Source: Solanum dulcamara (Eukaryota > Streptophyta > Magnoliopsida > Solanales > Solanaceae). From it: a stretch of DNA of 64,000 bases. Of this stretch, positions 23,761 to 37,068 are shown piece after piece (the first letter of the stretch is position 1; every line of letters starts with the position of its first letter). The notes below the pieces were generated by a model. That model searched no databases. It was not told the DNA's origin and saw nothing but the letters and a program-made list of their open reading frames with translations. The stretch covers positions 24,036,001 to 24,100,000 of the forward strand of contig NC_077240.1 of NCBI RefSeq assembly GCF_947179165.1, read 5' to 3'. The position numbers and the translations under genes are program-made.

Positions 23761-25804
23761 TACTATTTTTAAACAATAGATAACGGTATGCAAGGTATTT
23801 TTGCATATCGGACACATTTCACCAAACCATCTCAAGCTAGTAACTTTTGTGCAAGGTAATAGGCTAATAGCATACCTATTTATTAATTCAAACTTATTTT
23901 GTCATGCACAAATTTAATTTTATCCGTTTATTTAACACTTCTACAAATTATCTTTTCACCCCACATAATATATAGAAAAAAGTGTGTATTTTTAAAAATA
24001 GGCAATTTTGGCGTTTCCTGCCCCTCTCCTTGTTTTATAACTCTTGTTCTTGAACATTTAGCTTTCAATCTCAAACTTAGCAAATTTGATTTAGTTTATT
24101 GACATTAATGTCCTCCCTAACCAACAAGTAACTATCGTCCATATTGTCTGCCACAAGAGACATATAGCATGTGAAGAATAATTAATAAGGAGATAGACAC
24201 AGACAATACTCCAATTATCCATGCATCTAAGTAAAGATTAGCCGCGTTCGTGAGATTCAAAAGAAAAAAAATTAATCACCACGTGATGCATTTTAGATAT
24301 TTTACGTGATTTAATTACACGATTTATCCTTTAAATGAGTTAGTCTTAATTTTTTTACATTCAGATGGATTGCTATTTAAATTTTACCCTTCAAAATTGA
24401 ACTTATGTCTAACGAAGCATAAGCTATTTATGGACATGGGACATAATTTGTAGGATATTGTATACTTTAATAATAATCACTTTTTGTACCACTAAGAATT
24501 GTGATGTGATAAACATCTCTCGTTTCTTAACCACGGGTCTCAAATTTAAAAGTTGGAATGAATTTTTTTTAGTAAAAATTGTTTTTTCATATTAATAAGC
24601 CTTACAAGATGCGAATATAGATTAATCTAAACATAAAATAAATTTCGAGCAACAGGTGAAACCAAAATCTCCTGGTCAATGTTTTAACATAATATCACTA
24701 ATTTTAAAAAAAAAATGGCTAAAATATCGCTTAAACGATAGTCGGATTTACGATAACGTATTCATACTTTACGAAAACCTAGTATCTCATGGATATTTTT
24801 TGTAAATGCATAATTTATTTGATTTGACATAAGTCAAAGCTTGATCATGAAGGAATATAGTGATTCACCGTATTAAATTTCAAGAGATTCAATTAATTTA
24901 TTCATACAAAAATTGAAGTATGAATTGAAGGAGATGTTTTCTGTTTTCTCTTTTGTCAGAAGAGTGTAAATGAATGATAATGATTAAATCCCGCATGTAT
25001 GTACAAATAAAATAATAAAATTTTAATTTCTTATCCACCTTACTCGATAAATATCAAAAATATATTGAGAAGATTATAAAACTCCGTAAAATATGAATAT
25101 GTTACTACAAATTTTATCACAACTTAGGTATATATATTTTTTTGCCATTTCCCTCAATTTTATAAAAGTGGTCTTAGCTTGTTGGTCCCATTAAATATTA
25201 TTGGTTCTCTCTTCGAAGTAGGTAAAGAGTAACATCAATTAAATCAAACAACAATGTTGAGACAAAAGGGTAGATGAATGAAAGTGCACCCATCAAAGTT
25301 GTCTCTTTGATAAATTCCCCAATCATTCCAAAATTACTCTCTTCATCTTCTTTTTTCACATTGATTAGTTGCACGGTTAATAAAAATAAGTGTCAAATAT
25401 TATCGGTTAACAAAGTACCTTTTCCATCGCAATTAATATAAATATAAAAAGATTTTACTATGTTTCAATTAACGTTAAAGGTAATTGCAAAAAGTATTAA
25501 GATTTTAGGATGTAAAGAGTTGCATAGAGTTGCCAATATACAAGTAACTGGTACCCAAAAAATATTTGCTAGTTATTTTTAGTTAATCGTGATAGAATCG
25601 GGTGCTCATAGTCTGATTATTGAATCAATAAATTAGTGTCACCTATTTAATTAAGTCTTATGTATATAAAAAGGAAATTTAATTTCTCCCTAGAAGCATT
25701 AAGTCATATATGTGTCATTTCATAATTTATTTTTCTTAAATGGACATTGTTAAATAAAAATTAACGTTAAGAATAATTGGGTTCAATAAATAAAATAAAG
25801 AATA

Positions 25805-26136
25805 CTTTCTCTATTTCATATTAACTGAATTTCTAAGATAATGCACATAAAAAAAGTATTTAAGAACAAAATTTGAACCATATTTTCCTCTATTATCCTT
25901 TTGTTTAATCAGTCTCATAAAGATGATTAAATGTGAAATCATAAATACAAATAATCTTTTATTGGAATATAATTTTATAAGTAGTGTAGTTTAACTTCTA
26001 AAAAATTATAAAATTTCATTAATGAAAAGGTAAACATGAAAAAAGATTCAAAAATTTCTCTTAAACTTTAAATAATTTAACCATTTTGAATAATGAAAAA
26101 AATTCTAAAAATACGGTTAATATGAAATAGTGGGAG
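25805..26136. mobile_element. Stowaway MITE, 332 bp
   Basis: The ends read inward are ctttctctatttcatattaa and ctcccactatttcatattaa, extending with further similarity for about 34 bp. TA dinucleotides lie immediately outside both (25803-25804 and 26137-26138). This TIR with TA target preference is the Stowaway (Tc1/mariner) pattern. There is no coding capacity. Confidence 0.8.
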
Positions 26137-27735
26137 TACTTTTGTATCCTTAATGTTTGTTATATAAATCTCATTTTTAATGTGTGTGCAAGTCATTTTG
26201 GGGGTTCTTGGGTATATAAAAATGCAGAAAACATGGAGGCCTTTGAATTAACTTATAAGCTGTTTTCAGTTTTTTTTAGTGTTTGTTTAACCAACTTAAA
26301 GTTATTTTGTGTTTAAAATAAGCCCCAATAAATAGTTGAGTTTATTTGGATGAAGCAATTTATAAGTTGAAAACAACTTGTAAATCAAAAAAAAATTGGT
26401 CTGCACCTATTTTATTTTAACTTATAAATAATTTATAACTTATAAGCTACTTAAAAATAAATCAATTTAAACATAGTATTGGTTTGAGTAGGTCATGACG
26501 CAGAATCAGTGAAGAGATAATGTGGGAAAACCGACCATCCGTCCATTAAGTGGGCCACAGGACCCATCATATTATTTGCTATTCTGTCGGTTTTTTTTTA
26601 GTTGTTAAAATTTAATTGGGCACACATATTAAAAAAAAATAATTAATAAAGTGAGTTTATCATTTTATTTTTATTAATTGATAGAATTTAAAGTATATTT
26701 ATTCACTGTATTTTTCAAAGACATTAATTCAATGTTAATAAATTAAGAGTATAATAGAAAAAAAAAATTATCCTTTCTTGATTTGTTAAAATTGACAAAT
26801 AAGAAGTAAAATCAAATTAGAAAATATTTAACAAATAAATAAGAACGGAGGAAATAATTCACAAAATTAAGATAAAAGTTAATTATTATTTTTATTTTAT
26901 TCTTGTAATTAATTTTTTTTGAAACTGAAAATATGCTTTTAAATTTTTCAAAAAAATCATACAAAATAAAAAAATAATTATTTATTTATTATTTTTTAAA
27001 AGACAAAAATGGAGGACTAATATAGAAATGGAGTACCCACGCAAAAAGCAAATTGCAAATCGACTTTTTTTTTTTTGTTCGTTGGTCCCGCGCGAAAACA
27101 CTAGCACACCACAAAGTACCACACCTTTGGATCTGTTTTTTTGTTTGTTTGTTTGTTTGGCTCAATTTTCAAGATAATTATAATTTTAGAAAAATAAAAG
27201 AATTCTAGAGAAAATTGATAGTATAAGAACAAACTGATCCCTTTTCAATCCTTTTCTTGAAATAAATACATGTAGTCAAAATAGCCATAAAACATGTTTG
27301 AATGGATTTATAATTTATGTCTTACTAGTCAAAAGTATGAACGGTAATGAAGTGGGATAAGGCGAATTATGTCTTTTCCTACTAAGTTTTGCTTTATCCT
27401 ATCCTATTTAAATCAGTCTTATTTAGGTTCAGCTCTATCATGCCATATTTTGTCTTGCTTTGCCCCCTACCCTATTTAACATTGCATTCACATGTTTATT
27501 GTTTTTGTTATTAAAATTTCTTCTAATCCTTTTAACTTCTTTCCCATACCTAAGGAATGAGTTAGACAGAGAGAGTCCCACTTCTCTCTAGAAAGGGGAT
27601 TCCCCACCAAATAGGAAAAACTTCGTAAAAGCTCCATAAAATTTCAGAAACGAAGAACTCCGTCGACTCGATTTTCACAAATCAATTTTATAAAACAATT
27701 CATAAACTCACAACTCACAACATAAAAATCCAAAA

Positions 27736-28509
27736 ATGAATCAGGACATGAAAATCGCCGATCAGGGAACAATGAACATAAAAAGGGATGAACAAGAAAA
27801 TATAACAAACTCTCAAATTAAAAATGGGGATATGCAGACTCGTACAATCAAGTCCAAGAAAATAATGCAAACAAAGTCGCTTTCCTTGACAAGGCAAAGC
27901 AGATACTAATGCAAGATCATTTAGAAAATCAAAATAAATGTGCAGGATAACATAGAAAAAATCGATCCTTCTGATAAATCTATTAATACTCTAAGAACAG
28001 ACAACTTCATCTCTTTAAGCTCGTCCGATAAAGAACGCATCTACAAAAACTGATCGAATGCTCTCATTGTCACAATACTTGATTGAAGAGTGGGATATCT
28101 TTTTTTTACAATAAAAATTTACTGCAATATGGAAACCCACGAAAAATCTCACCTTAATAGATTTAGGTTGCAACTACTACCTGATCAAGTTCTACAAAGA
28201 AGAAAACAACAAAGCACTACATAGAGGGCCATGATTTATAAGGAGCCAATTCCTAACAATAAGATATGGGAGTCGAGACTTGTAGCTTCCAAAGCAAAGT
28301 TAACTTATTCAGCTATTTGGGCTAGATTACCTGAACTACCCACAAAATTTTACGATTATGAAATCCTTCAGAAGATCGGCGAAAAACTAGGACAATTAAT
28401 ACATATAGATGCCTTCACATCCTCAGCAATAAGAGGAAAATATGCTAAACTATGCATCCTTGTTCCCATAAAGAAACCACTCAAAATATTTGTGATAATT
28501 GGAAGGCAC
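27736..28509 (+). pseudogene. LINE ORF1 (DUF4283, gag-like) fragment
   Basis: Starting at the ATG at 27736 (MNQDMKIADQG), pieces in shifting frames match the plant LINE ORF1 pattern. The clearest stretch, from about 28231 on, includes SAIWARLPELPTKFYD and SAIRGKYAKLCILVPIKKP. ORF1 normally binds LINE RNA and ends with a CCHC knuckle; here it is cut at 28509 by an LTR before the knuckle. Stops and frameshifts are present upstream (for example near 28108-28130). Confidence 0.75.
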
Positions 28510-29401
28510 TGTCACGCCCCGGAAGGGTACCCTAGGTGTGTCCGGCACTCGAAAGTCATTTCTGGCCCCCAAGCGAACCACCTGGTCCAGTCACACATTC
28601 AATCAAGCACATTCTCTCAACGGAAGACTCAATCAATGAAATACTATTCATAAATTTGGGCCGAAGGCCAAACAACTATCGAATCAACGACAGTTATGGG
28701 AGAACTATTCAAAAGAACAACCCAACATTTCTACACTCCGGTCTATGAAGCCTCTATCAACAATCTAAGAGGTGCCAATGACAAGCCCATGGCTACTAAC
28801 AATCAAAATAAAGGAAACAACACAAAACTATACAAGAAGCTCAACATCCTTCGGAAACTAGGAGGACTCACCAACTAACTGGGAGTGTGTGGATCTTCAA
28901 CGGTGCGCCGGTTGATGATCTCTAGTACCTGTCTCTGCATCATGAAACGATGCAGGCCAATTGGCGTCAGTACATGGAATGTACGAGTATGTAAAATGGC
29001 CGAAAGAAATAACATAAGAAGGAACCAAATCAACTCGGGAATCTCAACTTAGAAAGAAATACAACTCAACAAACGTCCTAAGTCTAAGCAAGAATATAGT
29101 TTAGACGGGACCAAATCATATACAAATCAACTCAATCCGACTCAGAGTACTACCAGGACCTATGTGGGAGTTTCTCTTATTCGACAACCATCACTTATGA
29201 GCCAGTGAAAGTACAACAAACCGACGTTGTTGCCGCGTCCGTTCATACTTTGCCAGGGTATGAACGAATCAACCAATCATGGATCTAATCCAACCAAGTC
29301 CTATAATGTCAGGACAATAATTTTGGGGAAGCATCCGTCTTTAACGGTTCAATCCCCTCATACGTTTGGCGACGTAGTTATTGAGTTCGAGTATGGACTA
29401 T
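28510..29401 (+). mobile_element. Truncated LTR fragment beginning TGTCACGCCCC
   Basis: The left end tgtcacgccccggaagggta is the start typical of one group of plant Ty3/gypsy LTRs. It joins LINE ORF1 directly at 28509|28510. The right end is interrupted at 29401 by another LTR start. No coding sequence is present. Confidence 0.6.
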
Positions 29402-32400
29402 TGTTACACCCCACACTCTCGAGCTCGAAATGTCTCTTAAGTTTTTAGACATTATCTTGTGAGCCGGATAAGCTACGACACTATCAAACGACTCCAAGAA
29501 AAGGAGAATGTGATATCCTATAGTAGAAAATGTTGGAAATAGAGTCATAAGAATCCGGAAGGAATTGGAGGCCAAGTAATGAGTTGTAGGACTCGATTTA
29601 CCTACGTAAGCTACTAATTTAGAAGTCGTATACACTTGAGTTGCTTAAGGACATACCAAGCTTACGTAGCAAGAATTACATAGGCTCCTAAAGTAAGATG
29701 AGATTACGAACCCATGGGAGAGGTGGAAGGAGGCGTAGCACCTACTCGGAAGCAATCAGGTGATGCACCTACTTAAGGTGGGTCCCACATCGCCACATGG
29801 CAGCATGTGATTGGTGGCATGAGGTGACATGGCTTCCTAAGGTTGTGACACGTGTCACCCTTAGAGGATGACACATGTCACCTTCCAAAAGGGATATATA
29901 TATATAAGTAATGACAATCCATTACATATTCAGCCATATTCACTTGGAAAACTTGAGAGAAAAATGTGAGGGAGCAAGAAAGGAGACCTACGGGTTTGCT
30001 TCAAAAAGGTAAGTTCCCCAATTTCTTTCCGTGAATTAATTATTTAAGATATCCTACGGTGGTATGACGGTGTTTAACAACATACAAAATTATCGTTAGG
30101 GAGAAGATGAGGATTTTGTTCTTGTTAGCAGACCCATTTTTGAATAATACCGCTGTTAGTAAAACGAGTATAACTCCTTGTGTAAGGCTTCGTTTTAAGT
30201 GATTCAAGATGTTTTGGAAAGCTATTTTATAGGGCTATAACTTTTATTTAGACTATAAAACCCAGTGTTTCTTTCTATGCTCGAAAAAGGGTGGTGAAGC
30301 ATGGGGGAGCTGCTGCCCCGATTCCGTTTTAGAAATCCTACACGGACAGCTGTGAGTATTTTGGGCATATATTTTCGTACAAAATTGTTGTAGGGGTAAT
30401 TCAAAAATTTTTGCGACCTTGATACACATGGATATAACTTTCATTGAGGCCACAAATCTTGTTTCCCTCAATTACCCCTCCGAAACTAAGCGATAATATA
30501 AGACAGTAGGTTGCCCAGATTTCACATTTTGGATAGTTTTGGCGAGTTTGACAAGTTTAACGTAAGGTAAGGCCTTTTCTTTTAAATTAGATTTTATGGT
30601 GTTGTTATAGAGGGTATTGCACGTTGTGTAAGTGGCTGGAAATGTGAAAATATGATAAAAATGCTTGACGTACGAAATAAACTAAATTAGAGTCGCTAGA
30701 AGTGAATTGTCGTCGAAATAAAGTGTTGTTCTTGTGAGTTGTTGCTGCAGGGGTGTAATGCGTTACTGCAGGGCCTAAATATGTTCTAATTTGGGTTAGG
30801 TTGCTGATGGTTAAAGCCACATGATACCTCGTGGCGTATAACTAAAGACGTTACAAAATAAAGACTAGACGCCCTATTATGATACCGTATTTTTGAATAA
30901 GTCATTTGGAGTTTATGTTGTATATTGTTGGTATGAATTGCTGCAGGTTGTTGTTGTTGGTTGGCTGTAGGTCTTAGGGACCTAATTGGAAATTCGTATA
31001 GGGCACATTATAGGGGAGGTGCTGCCCAATTTTCGTTAACGCCTTAACAAATTAAAGAACTAGTCGGAGAAACGACTAAGGAAATAGATTCTATTGATGC
31101 TAAGGTGTAACCTAAGATGCTGGAAAGTTAAGAAGGATTGATATTACTTTCATGTTAAATAGGTTCATAGGATGACAGAACAAGCCGGGCTAAAAGCAGT
31201 CGACCAGAGGTATGTAAAGCTATTTATTCTTTTGGCATGTTTTGGTATAAGTATGTAAAGCCTATCTGTTCTTTCTTTTGGGCATGTCTAAGATCTACGT
31301 GACAAGTGATATGTATATGAAGCTTGGGGCAACTCTAGTCATGAGCTCTGAACATGATTCATGATTCATAATTCGTATTCACTGTTGAATGTTAAGACTC
31401 TTAAAGTAGTTAACCTTTCATTCGTCAAGTCTTCTATATGCTGAGAAGTAGTGTATGTAAAGTTATTCTTCCTCTTTTTTGGCAGGACTTAGATGTAAGT
31501 ATTATGTATATGAAGTTTGAATTTATTCCACTCTTAAAACTCTGAGTTTGAGTTAAGGCTCTTGTTCACTTCCTACTGATTGGAACTCCTGTAATTTCAA
31601 AGTCTTCCATGTGATAGGAAATGGTACATGTAAAGCTTGTCTTTTCCTACTTCTAGAAAGACTAGACTAAAGGTACTATAGGACATGGATTTGGATATAG
31701 CCCCATTTATAGATTCTGGATGTAACTCGTGACTTGTACCCACTTTTGAATGATAAGGGCCTTGAAGTAGTTGAACTATGACCCTTAAGCCTTCTATAGG
31801 TTGAATAGTGTTGGGATGTGTAAGCTCCTATACCTAGGGGCCCTTGAACCTGCGGTATGGTGATATCTAAGGGATGTTTGATATGTTATAGAGTTTTGCG
31901 TGCATGTATATGTATTATGATATATATATGGATCGGGTCGAACGTACCTCAACACATTTTGCTATGTAAGGATCGGGTCGTACGTTCTACGACAGTTTAT
32001 GTATTATATGGATCAGGCCGTCGTACCTCGGCATTATTATGCATTATACGGATTGGGCCGTCGTACCTCGGCATCATCATGTAATATATGGATCGGGCCG
32101 TCGTACCTCGGCATTATCATGTAACATATGGATCGGGTCGTCGTTCCTCAGCATGTGCTTGCTGTATATATGAATCGGGTTGTACGTCCCATAGAGCTAG
32201 GAATATGCATATGCCTATCAGGATAGATGATGTGTTTATAACACCGAGTCCCTGAGCGGGCCGGATACGGTATGTGATAATGGTATACATGACTTTATTT
32301 TATGAGATGCAGTTACAGTACCCTATTAAATGCTATACTTGGTTTCTTGCATCCCCGTTTTAGTTGTTATCTCAGTTATGTATGCTTATATACTCAGTAC

Positions 32401-32455
32401 ATGTATCGTACTGACCCTCCTTTCTTTGGGGGGGCTGCGTTTCATGCCCTCACGG
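29402..32455 (+). mobile_element. Second LTR, 3'-truncated, beginning TGTTACACCCC
   Basis: This begins tgttacaccccacactctcg, again an LTR-like start. It contains a plausible promoter (tatatatatata near 29889-29900) followed by a GA-rich leader, and a six-unit 40-bp tandem array at 31930-32171. It carries the phrase ggggggctgcgtttcatgcc near 32427-32447, known from long gypsy LTRs. It then joins the LINE ORF2 end at about 32455 without an LTR terminus, so the 3' end is lost. Confidence 0.6.
31930..32171 (+). repeat. 40-bp tandem repeat within the LTR (six units)
   Basis: Units begin at 31930, 31970, 32010, 32050, 32090 and 32130, an exact 40-bp period, with a partial seventh at 32172. The consensus core is ggatcgggccgtcgtacctc followed by ggcat and an AT-rich spacer. 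Each core is GC-rich, unlike the surrounding sequence. Confidence 0.9.
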
Positions 32456-32458
32456 GCT

Positions 32459-32840
32459 AAAAATTGCACTACGGAAAAAACTTAATACTTCTAATCATCG
32501 AAACTGATTGCAAAGAGCTTATTAACATGCTATCTAACAAATGTTGCTCCCACCAAAATTTGATTGATGATTGCAGGTACCTACTAACTAAGGCAAGAAG
32601 GGTATCAATCAAGCATGTTTTTCAAAGAAGCTAATGGAGTAGCGGACCAATTAGCAAAGAAATGATGCGAATTAGATATTTTTGGAAGCTTAATGATGTA
32701 CCCCATTCTCCCCACTTTTATTATTCTTATATTTGATAGAGACAAAACGGACACTATGTTGCCTAGACTAGACTCCTTTTGTAATGACTCTTAAATATGT
32801 TTTATTAAATAAATCCTTTATTATCAAAAAAAAATAAAAA
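32459..32840 (+). pseudogene. LINE ORF2 C-terminus (RNase H-like) plus 3' end
   Basis: In frame from about 32459 the sequence reads [17 protein letters not shown]. After a frameshift near 32627 it continues EANGVADQLAKK and a stop at 32663-32665. This is the RNase H domain that ends many plant L1 ORF2 proteins. A 3' UTR with aataaatcc and an A-rich tail follow. The part from 32499 on is duplicated at 40434. Confidence 0.75.
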
Positions 32841-35139
32841 TTCTTTCCCATACTTTATTAGTGGCTTATTCCTTTCTGATTTCTTAATCCCATTCACTTA
32901 TATGTAAGTTACGCTTCACTAGATATTTTTAGATACTATACTTGCTCAAAACCTTTTTTGATTGTTCTATGCTTGTCCAAGTCCTTGCATTATACAACCA
33001 ATGCAAGTCTAAGGAGAAACTTTTGAGTGAATGATTTTTCACGTGTTTCAATAATTTGTTGAGTTTTAAATAAAAGCTGGGAGGGATTGTCAAAATTAGC
33101 AAGGTCCTCGTTATAAACCCAGCCAACTATGGGCACAATTAAGTTTGATACATAACTATAGAAAGATACAATTTCAATTAGTAGCGGAGTCAGATTTTTC
33201 ATCAAAAGTGTTTATACTTAAGAATAAGTAAAAAAATTTGAAAAAGTTTTGTTCTCTTCTTTAAGTTAAAAAAAGGAACTAAAAAAAATTAAACAAAACA
33301 TCTAAGTTTAGGCTTGAATCCTAGCCATTAAGAAAACTTTGAACAACCTTAACCATTAAACTATCTTTTTTTACTATGTCAAAACTGTTCAACAATTAGT
33401 ATATATCCGAAAATATCGATATTTAACATATATATACGCAAAAAAAATTCAACAAAAATTGTTCATCTGATCACCCTTACTAAGATATAGTTCCGCCCCT
33501 GCCTCAATGCCTTGCAATAACAGAGTCCTATAAAATTGATAAATGATTCAAAGCTTTGATTTGTGACTATTAAATATTTTAAAAATTAAAGCTTTGATCA
33601 GCCTCATTTAACATTTGTCTTGCCCTATCATGTTTACCCTTTGCCCTTTCCCCCGCTGCCCTTCCCCAACCCAATTGTCATCTCTAATCAAGTCATAAAT
33701 TATTTTTACTATTTCAACTTAAAATAAGTGTTAAAAGTATATTCTAAATTTATTCAAACATTACAAAATTATTTTAAAATATTTTAATTTAAAAACAACT
33801 AAAATAAGCCCATTCAAACCATTTCTAAGTTACAAAAATGAAAAATTAATCCTCATAGTTACACAACATTTTTCATTTGGGATTTATAAAACTTATTTCA
33901 TCAATATTACTTCCTCCAATTTATTTTTACTTGCCATATTTTTGTGCACGTTCCTTAAGAAGAAATGAATTAGAATATAATGTGACCAAATTATTTAGTA
34001 AGATTAAGGAACAGAGAGAATAAGTACTACTCTCTTTTTATTATATTAATTTTTCTTTTCATTTATTTAGTAAGAATAAAAATAAAAACTAATACTAATT
34101 AATTATATAAATATTGTTGCCTAAGAATCCATATAAATATGTTATTGATAACATTCGTTAGGTACATATCAAAAATTTTCCATGTATTACCATATCAGTA
34201 AGATATTTAAAAATAATTATATCTATCACAAAATAATGTATTTATAAATTATTATGTGCCACAATTGGTTCTCTATATTTGAGTTTTGACGGATTGACTT
34301 TTTTCTTTCATTTTTACACCAAAAGCCATTGGTACTCATTACTTTTACGGGATCATTTGATATGCAAATAATTAAATTATTTCAGAATTATAATTTTTGA
34401 ATCATAATTTGTGGATTAAATCATTTCATTTTAAAGATGAGATAAAATAATTCAAGTTTTATAGAATAAGTTGGATATTCGAGATTGAGTTTGATATTAA
34501 ATTTATATTGTGTTTGATTAAAATAAATTTATGCCGTGTATGCCTTGGACCGTTAACATATGAGTGTAGCAAGGACCATCCCATGATAAAACGATCGATG
34601 GTATCGCTTTTGGGTCATAAGAATAAAGTTTTTGCTCCGTCCCAAGTCTTTGCCTATCGGTGCATATTCAATATTTTATACCCATTAATTTTTAAAGAAA
34701 TATCATTTATACCCATTAGTTTTTGAAACTATTAAAAATACTCATACATTTGTATTATAATTTAATAATGACAGTGAACACAATTAGTATGAATCTAAAA
34801 AAAGATGAAGGAAACATTGATTTGTATACGAAAAACTGCTATTACTACTTATAATTGGAAGTGACTTCAGAGAGTAAATTTGGATAAAAATTATATAAAA
34901 ACATGTATATAACTATATAATTTTGCACAACGAACTAAGATTGAAATTCAGTTCAAAACTATAAATGATGGAAACATAGAAGTTTGAGGTAATTGTTAAA
35001 ATTTTAAAAATTCTCAAACAATAGAATTTGACCCAAATACTCTAGTATGTGGAAATTTGGATTGTTTACCAAATAATAACAAATTATATCGCTAAACAAT
35101 ATTTACCAAAAGAAATATTACAAATATTATTAATAATAT
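32499..35139 (+). repeat. Direct repeat copy A (2641 bp)
   Basis: The copy matches 40434-43074 at a constant offset of 7935. Scattered line-by-line comparison showed one difference (aataataac here, aataatgac in copy B, near 35085). It contains the LINE 3' end with its right target duplication, an older element with a ccgcccctg terminus at about 33183-33498, and otherwise AT-rich non-coding DNA. Its right end is exactly the left terminus of the LTR at 35140. Confidence 0.93.
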
Positions 35140-37056
35140 TGTCACGACCCAAAATGGGCCGTGAGTGGCACCCACACTTAGCCTTCTGGGTGGGATAACC
35201 AACGATACAAACCCCAACTAATAACAATAACGCGGAAACTCAAATAAATATATTTTTCCCCAAAATCTGAAAGTCATCACATTAAGGACATCTAATTTCT
35301 AAAACTAAGTCTGGAAGTATCAAACACTAAAATAAACAAATAACAAAATGTGTCCGAAAACTAAAGACACCATGTCATAACCGGGAGAATTCATCACGAG
35401 CTAGAAGGATAGCTCACCCTGAAATCCGATGATCTTGAGACTGACTAGAGCTGAGGTCGAGTTGAAGTCTGTGGAACACTCGCTGCACTCCACAAAATAA
35501 AACAAGAAAGATACAAGTAGGGGTCAGTACAGGACAACATGTACTGAGTAGGTATCATCGGTCGACTCAAAATAAAAATCAATATACATAAAATAATAGT
35601 GGGAAATCAACAACAACACTTAACAGGTGGCAACCAACAAACAATTACATAACCGGTCAACAATATCAAGATCACACATGAGGACTCAAGCCTCCACACC
35701 ACACTCTTTGAAATATGAGTTTTTGGAGATTGGGTAGCATTAAGTAATTTTAATTTATTTCCCTTTAATATTACCGTGCCGGAACGTGACACCCGATCCA
35801 AATATACTGTGTCGGAACGTGACACCCGATCCAAATATACCGTGTCGGAACGTGACACCCGATCCAAATATGCCGTGTCGGAACGTGACACCCGATCCAA
35901 ATATATTTAATTTATCATTCCTTATGACTACATTCCACTTCATTAACAATATTTCATCAAGCCTTCTTTATTCAAGGCACTATTTTTGATAGGACAAGTT
36001 CAAGATTATGGATTTCATGGCCTCGGGATTTCAGACCAATCACAACAACATATCAACCATCCAAACCACAACAATTAAATGCGTAGTAAATTTCACATAT
36101 TACCCAATGAATATCAATCACTATTAAGAGTCTATCTATGATATAGAATAAAAACCATAACCTACCTCAATCGAAGAATCGAGATCAAGCAATTACTCCT
36201 AGACTTGAGCCTCCCCTTTTCCTTAGGCTTTTCAAATCAGTGCAATCTAATCAAATAAATGATCATAATAAGATTTCAAAACTAACAACATCCCTATTAC
36301 TTTAGTTAATTTCTTGAATCTCAAGCCTAGGGTTAAGCCTTAATTTCTCCAAATAACCTAAATCTAATGATATTCATATAATATAATATACCTAAAATTA
36401 ATTACCTATTTCAATATATCAAAATCTGAATTATAATGTAAAAATTTAAAGAACAAATTTTAAAACAAAGCAACTGATTCGAACAAATGGCAGATCAAGA
36501 AAACCAATTTCAGAATGCTACTACTGCCACCACTTCAATCTCACCCCTCATCTTCCAATCCTTATCCAATCACAGCCACCCTCATTAATTAATAATGAAA
36601 ACAATTCCCTAATTTCCAACCAAACAGCTTACCCCAATATTCTTTTTACCTTATAATATACATATTTATTACATGTTCACGTGACTACCAATAAGTATGC
36701 CTACAGAAAGTGAGGTTTTGGCTACAATTTCTTACCTCGATTGGTTGCTCCTTGTGCGTTGTTCACCGCCGCACTTTCGTTCGCTCGCAGGTAGTTTCTT
36801 CTCCCTTTTTCTTTTCTTTTCTACTCTTATGTATTAAAAGTGACAAATACCTTTAACTTATTTTAATAAATAAGGAGTATATGGTATTAAATATATTACT
36901 ACTTTAGCCCCATTAATTAAATAAGTTATCTAAATTCACCCCTAAATTAAATAACTATAGTTATCGAATAGTCTAAAATACCCATTAAAAATTTATTGGA
37001 TGAGTCTTTTATGAATAAAAGCCTTAGTACTCAAAATGACCTAATGGGTCGTTACA
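35140..37056 (-). mobile_element. Ty3/gypsy chromovirus 3' LTR (1917 bp)
   Basis: The terminal sequences are tgtcacgaccc at 35140 and gggtcgttaca at 37046-37056, which are inverted with one mismatch. The pol frame lies just to the right, reading leftward, so this is the element's 3' LTR. Its minus-strand start follows pol's stop by about 12 bp. It holds a 4 x 33-bp tandem array at 35776-35907. Confidence 0.85.
35776..35907 (-). repeat. 33-bp tandem repeat in the chromoviral LTR (four units)
   Basis: Units start at 35776, 35809, 35842 and 35875, each close to gtgtcggaacgtgacacccg plus atccaaatatacc. On the element's own strand the core is ggatcgggtgtcacgttccg, whose first eight bases match the core of the 40-bp array at 31930-32171. 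Confidence 0.93.
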
Positions 37057-37068
37057 ACAGATACCAAT

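Larger units (their letters stand above)
19334..27549. other. AT-rich intergenic region upstream of the BRCT gene
   Basis: No host gene is supported in these 8.2 kb. The first few hundred bases should contain the 5' leader and promoter of the BRCT gene. The remainder holds the repeats and element remnants listed separately, a (CG)n tract near 22591-22601, a (GTTT)n tract near 27140-27158 and many short meaningless frames. A strongly self-complementary A/T-rich stretch around 26240-26470 (repeated ttataagttg/cttataag motifs) may be another MITE remnant, with unresolved ends. Confidence 0.6.
27550..32840 (+). mobile_element. L1-type LINE remnant with 13-bp target duplication, invaded by LTRs
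   Basis: A perfect 13-bp duplication, ttctttcccatac, flanks the unit at 27537-27549 and 32841-32853. The left part (27550-28509) is a LINE 5' region with ORF1. The right part (about 32459-32840) is the end of ORF2 plus a 3' UTR and an A-rich tail ending at 32840. The shared duplication shows both belong to one insertion. About 4 kb of LTR sequence sits between them, and most of ORF1/ORF2 that should lie there is missing, so the element suffered both nested insertion and a large deletion. Confidence 0.85.

Noticed and set aside
31930..32171. Regular 40-bp array resembling a CRISPR
   Set aside because: The repeats are contiguous and degenerate with no unique spacers of constant size, and the genome is a plant.
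28510..32458. Complete solo LTR inserted in the LINE
   Set aside because: There is no CA-type right terminus and no matching target duplication at 28505-28509 and the right junction; two different LTR starts (28510 and 29402) show a composite.
32929..33205. Pair of small ORFs present identically at 40864-41140, looking like a duplicated gene
   Set aside because: The identity comes from the 2.6-kb duplication; the frames have no domain and lie in an old repeat.
35607..35989. ORFs with regular DRVSRSDTVYL or GSGVTFRHGIF repeats
   Set aside because: They are translations of the 33-bp tandem array in the LTR; the period is a multiple of three, which keeps frames open.
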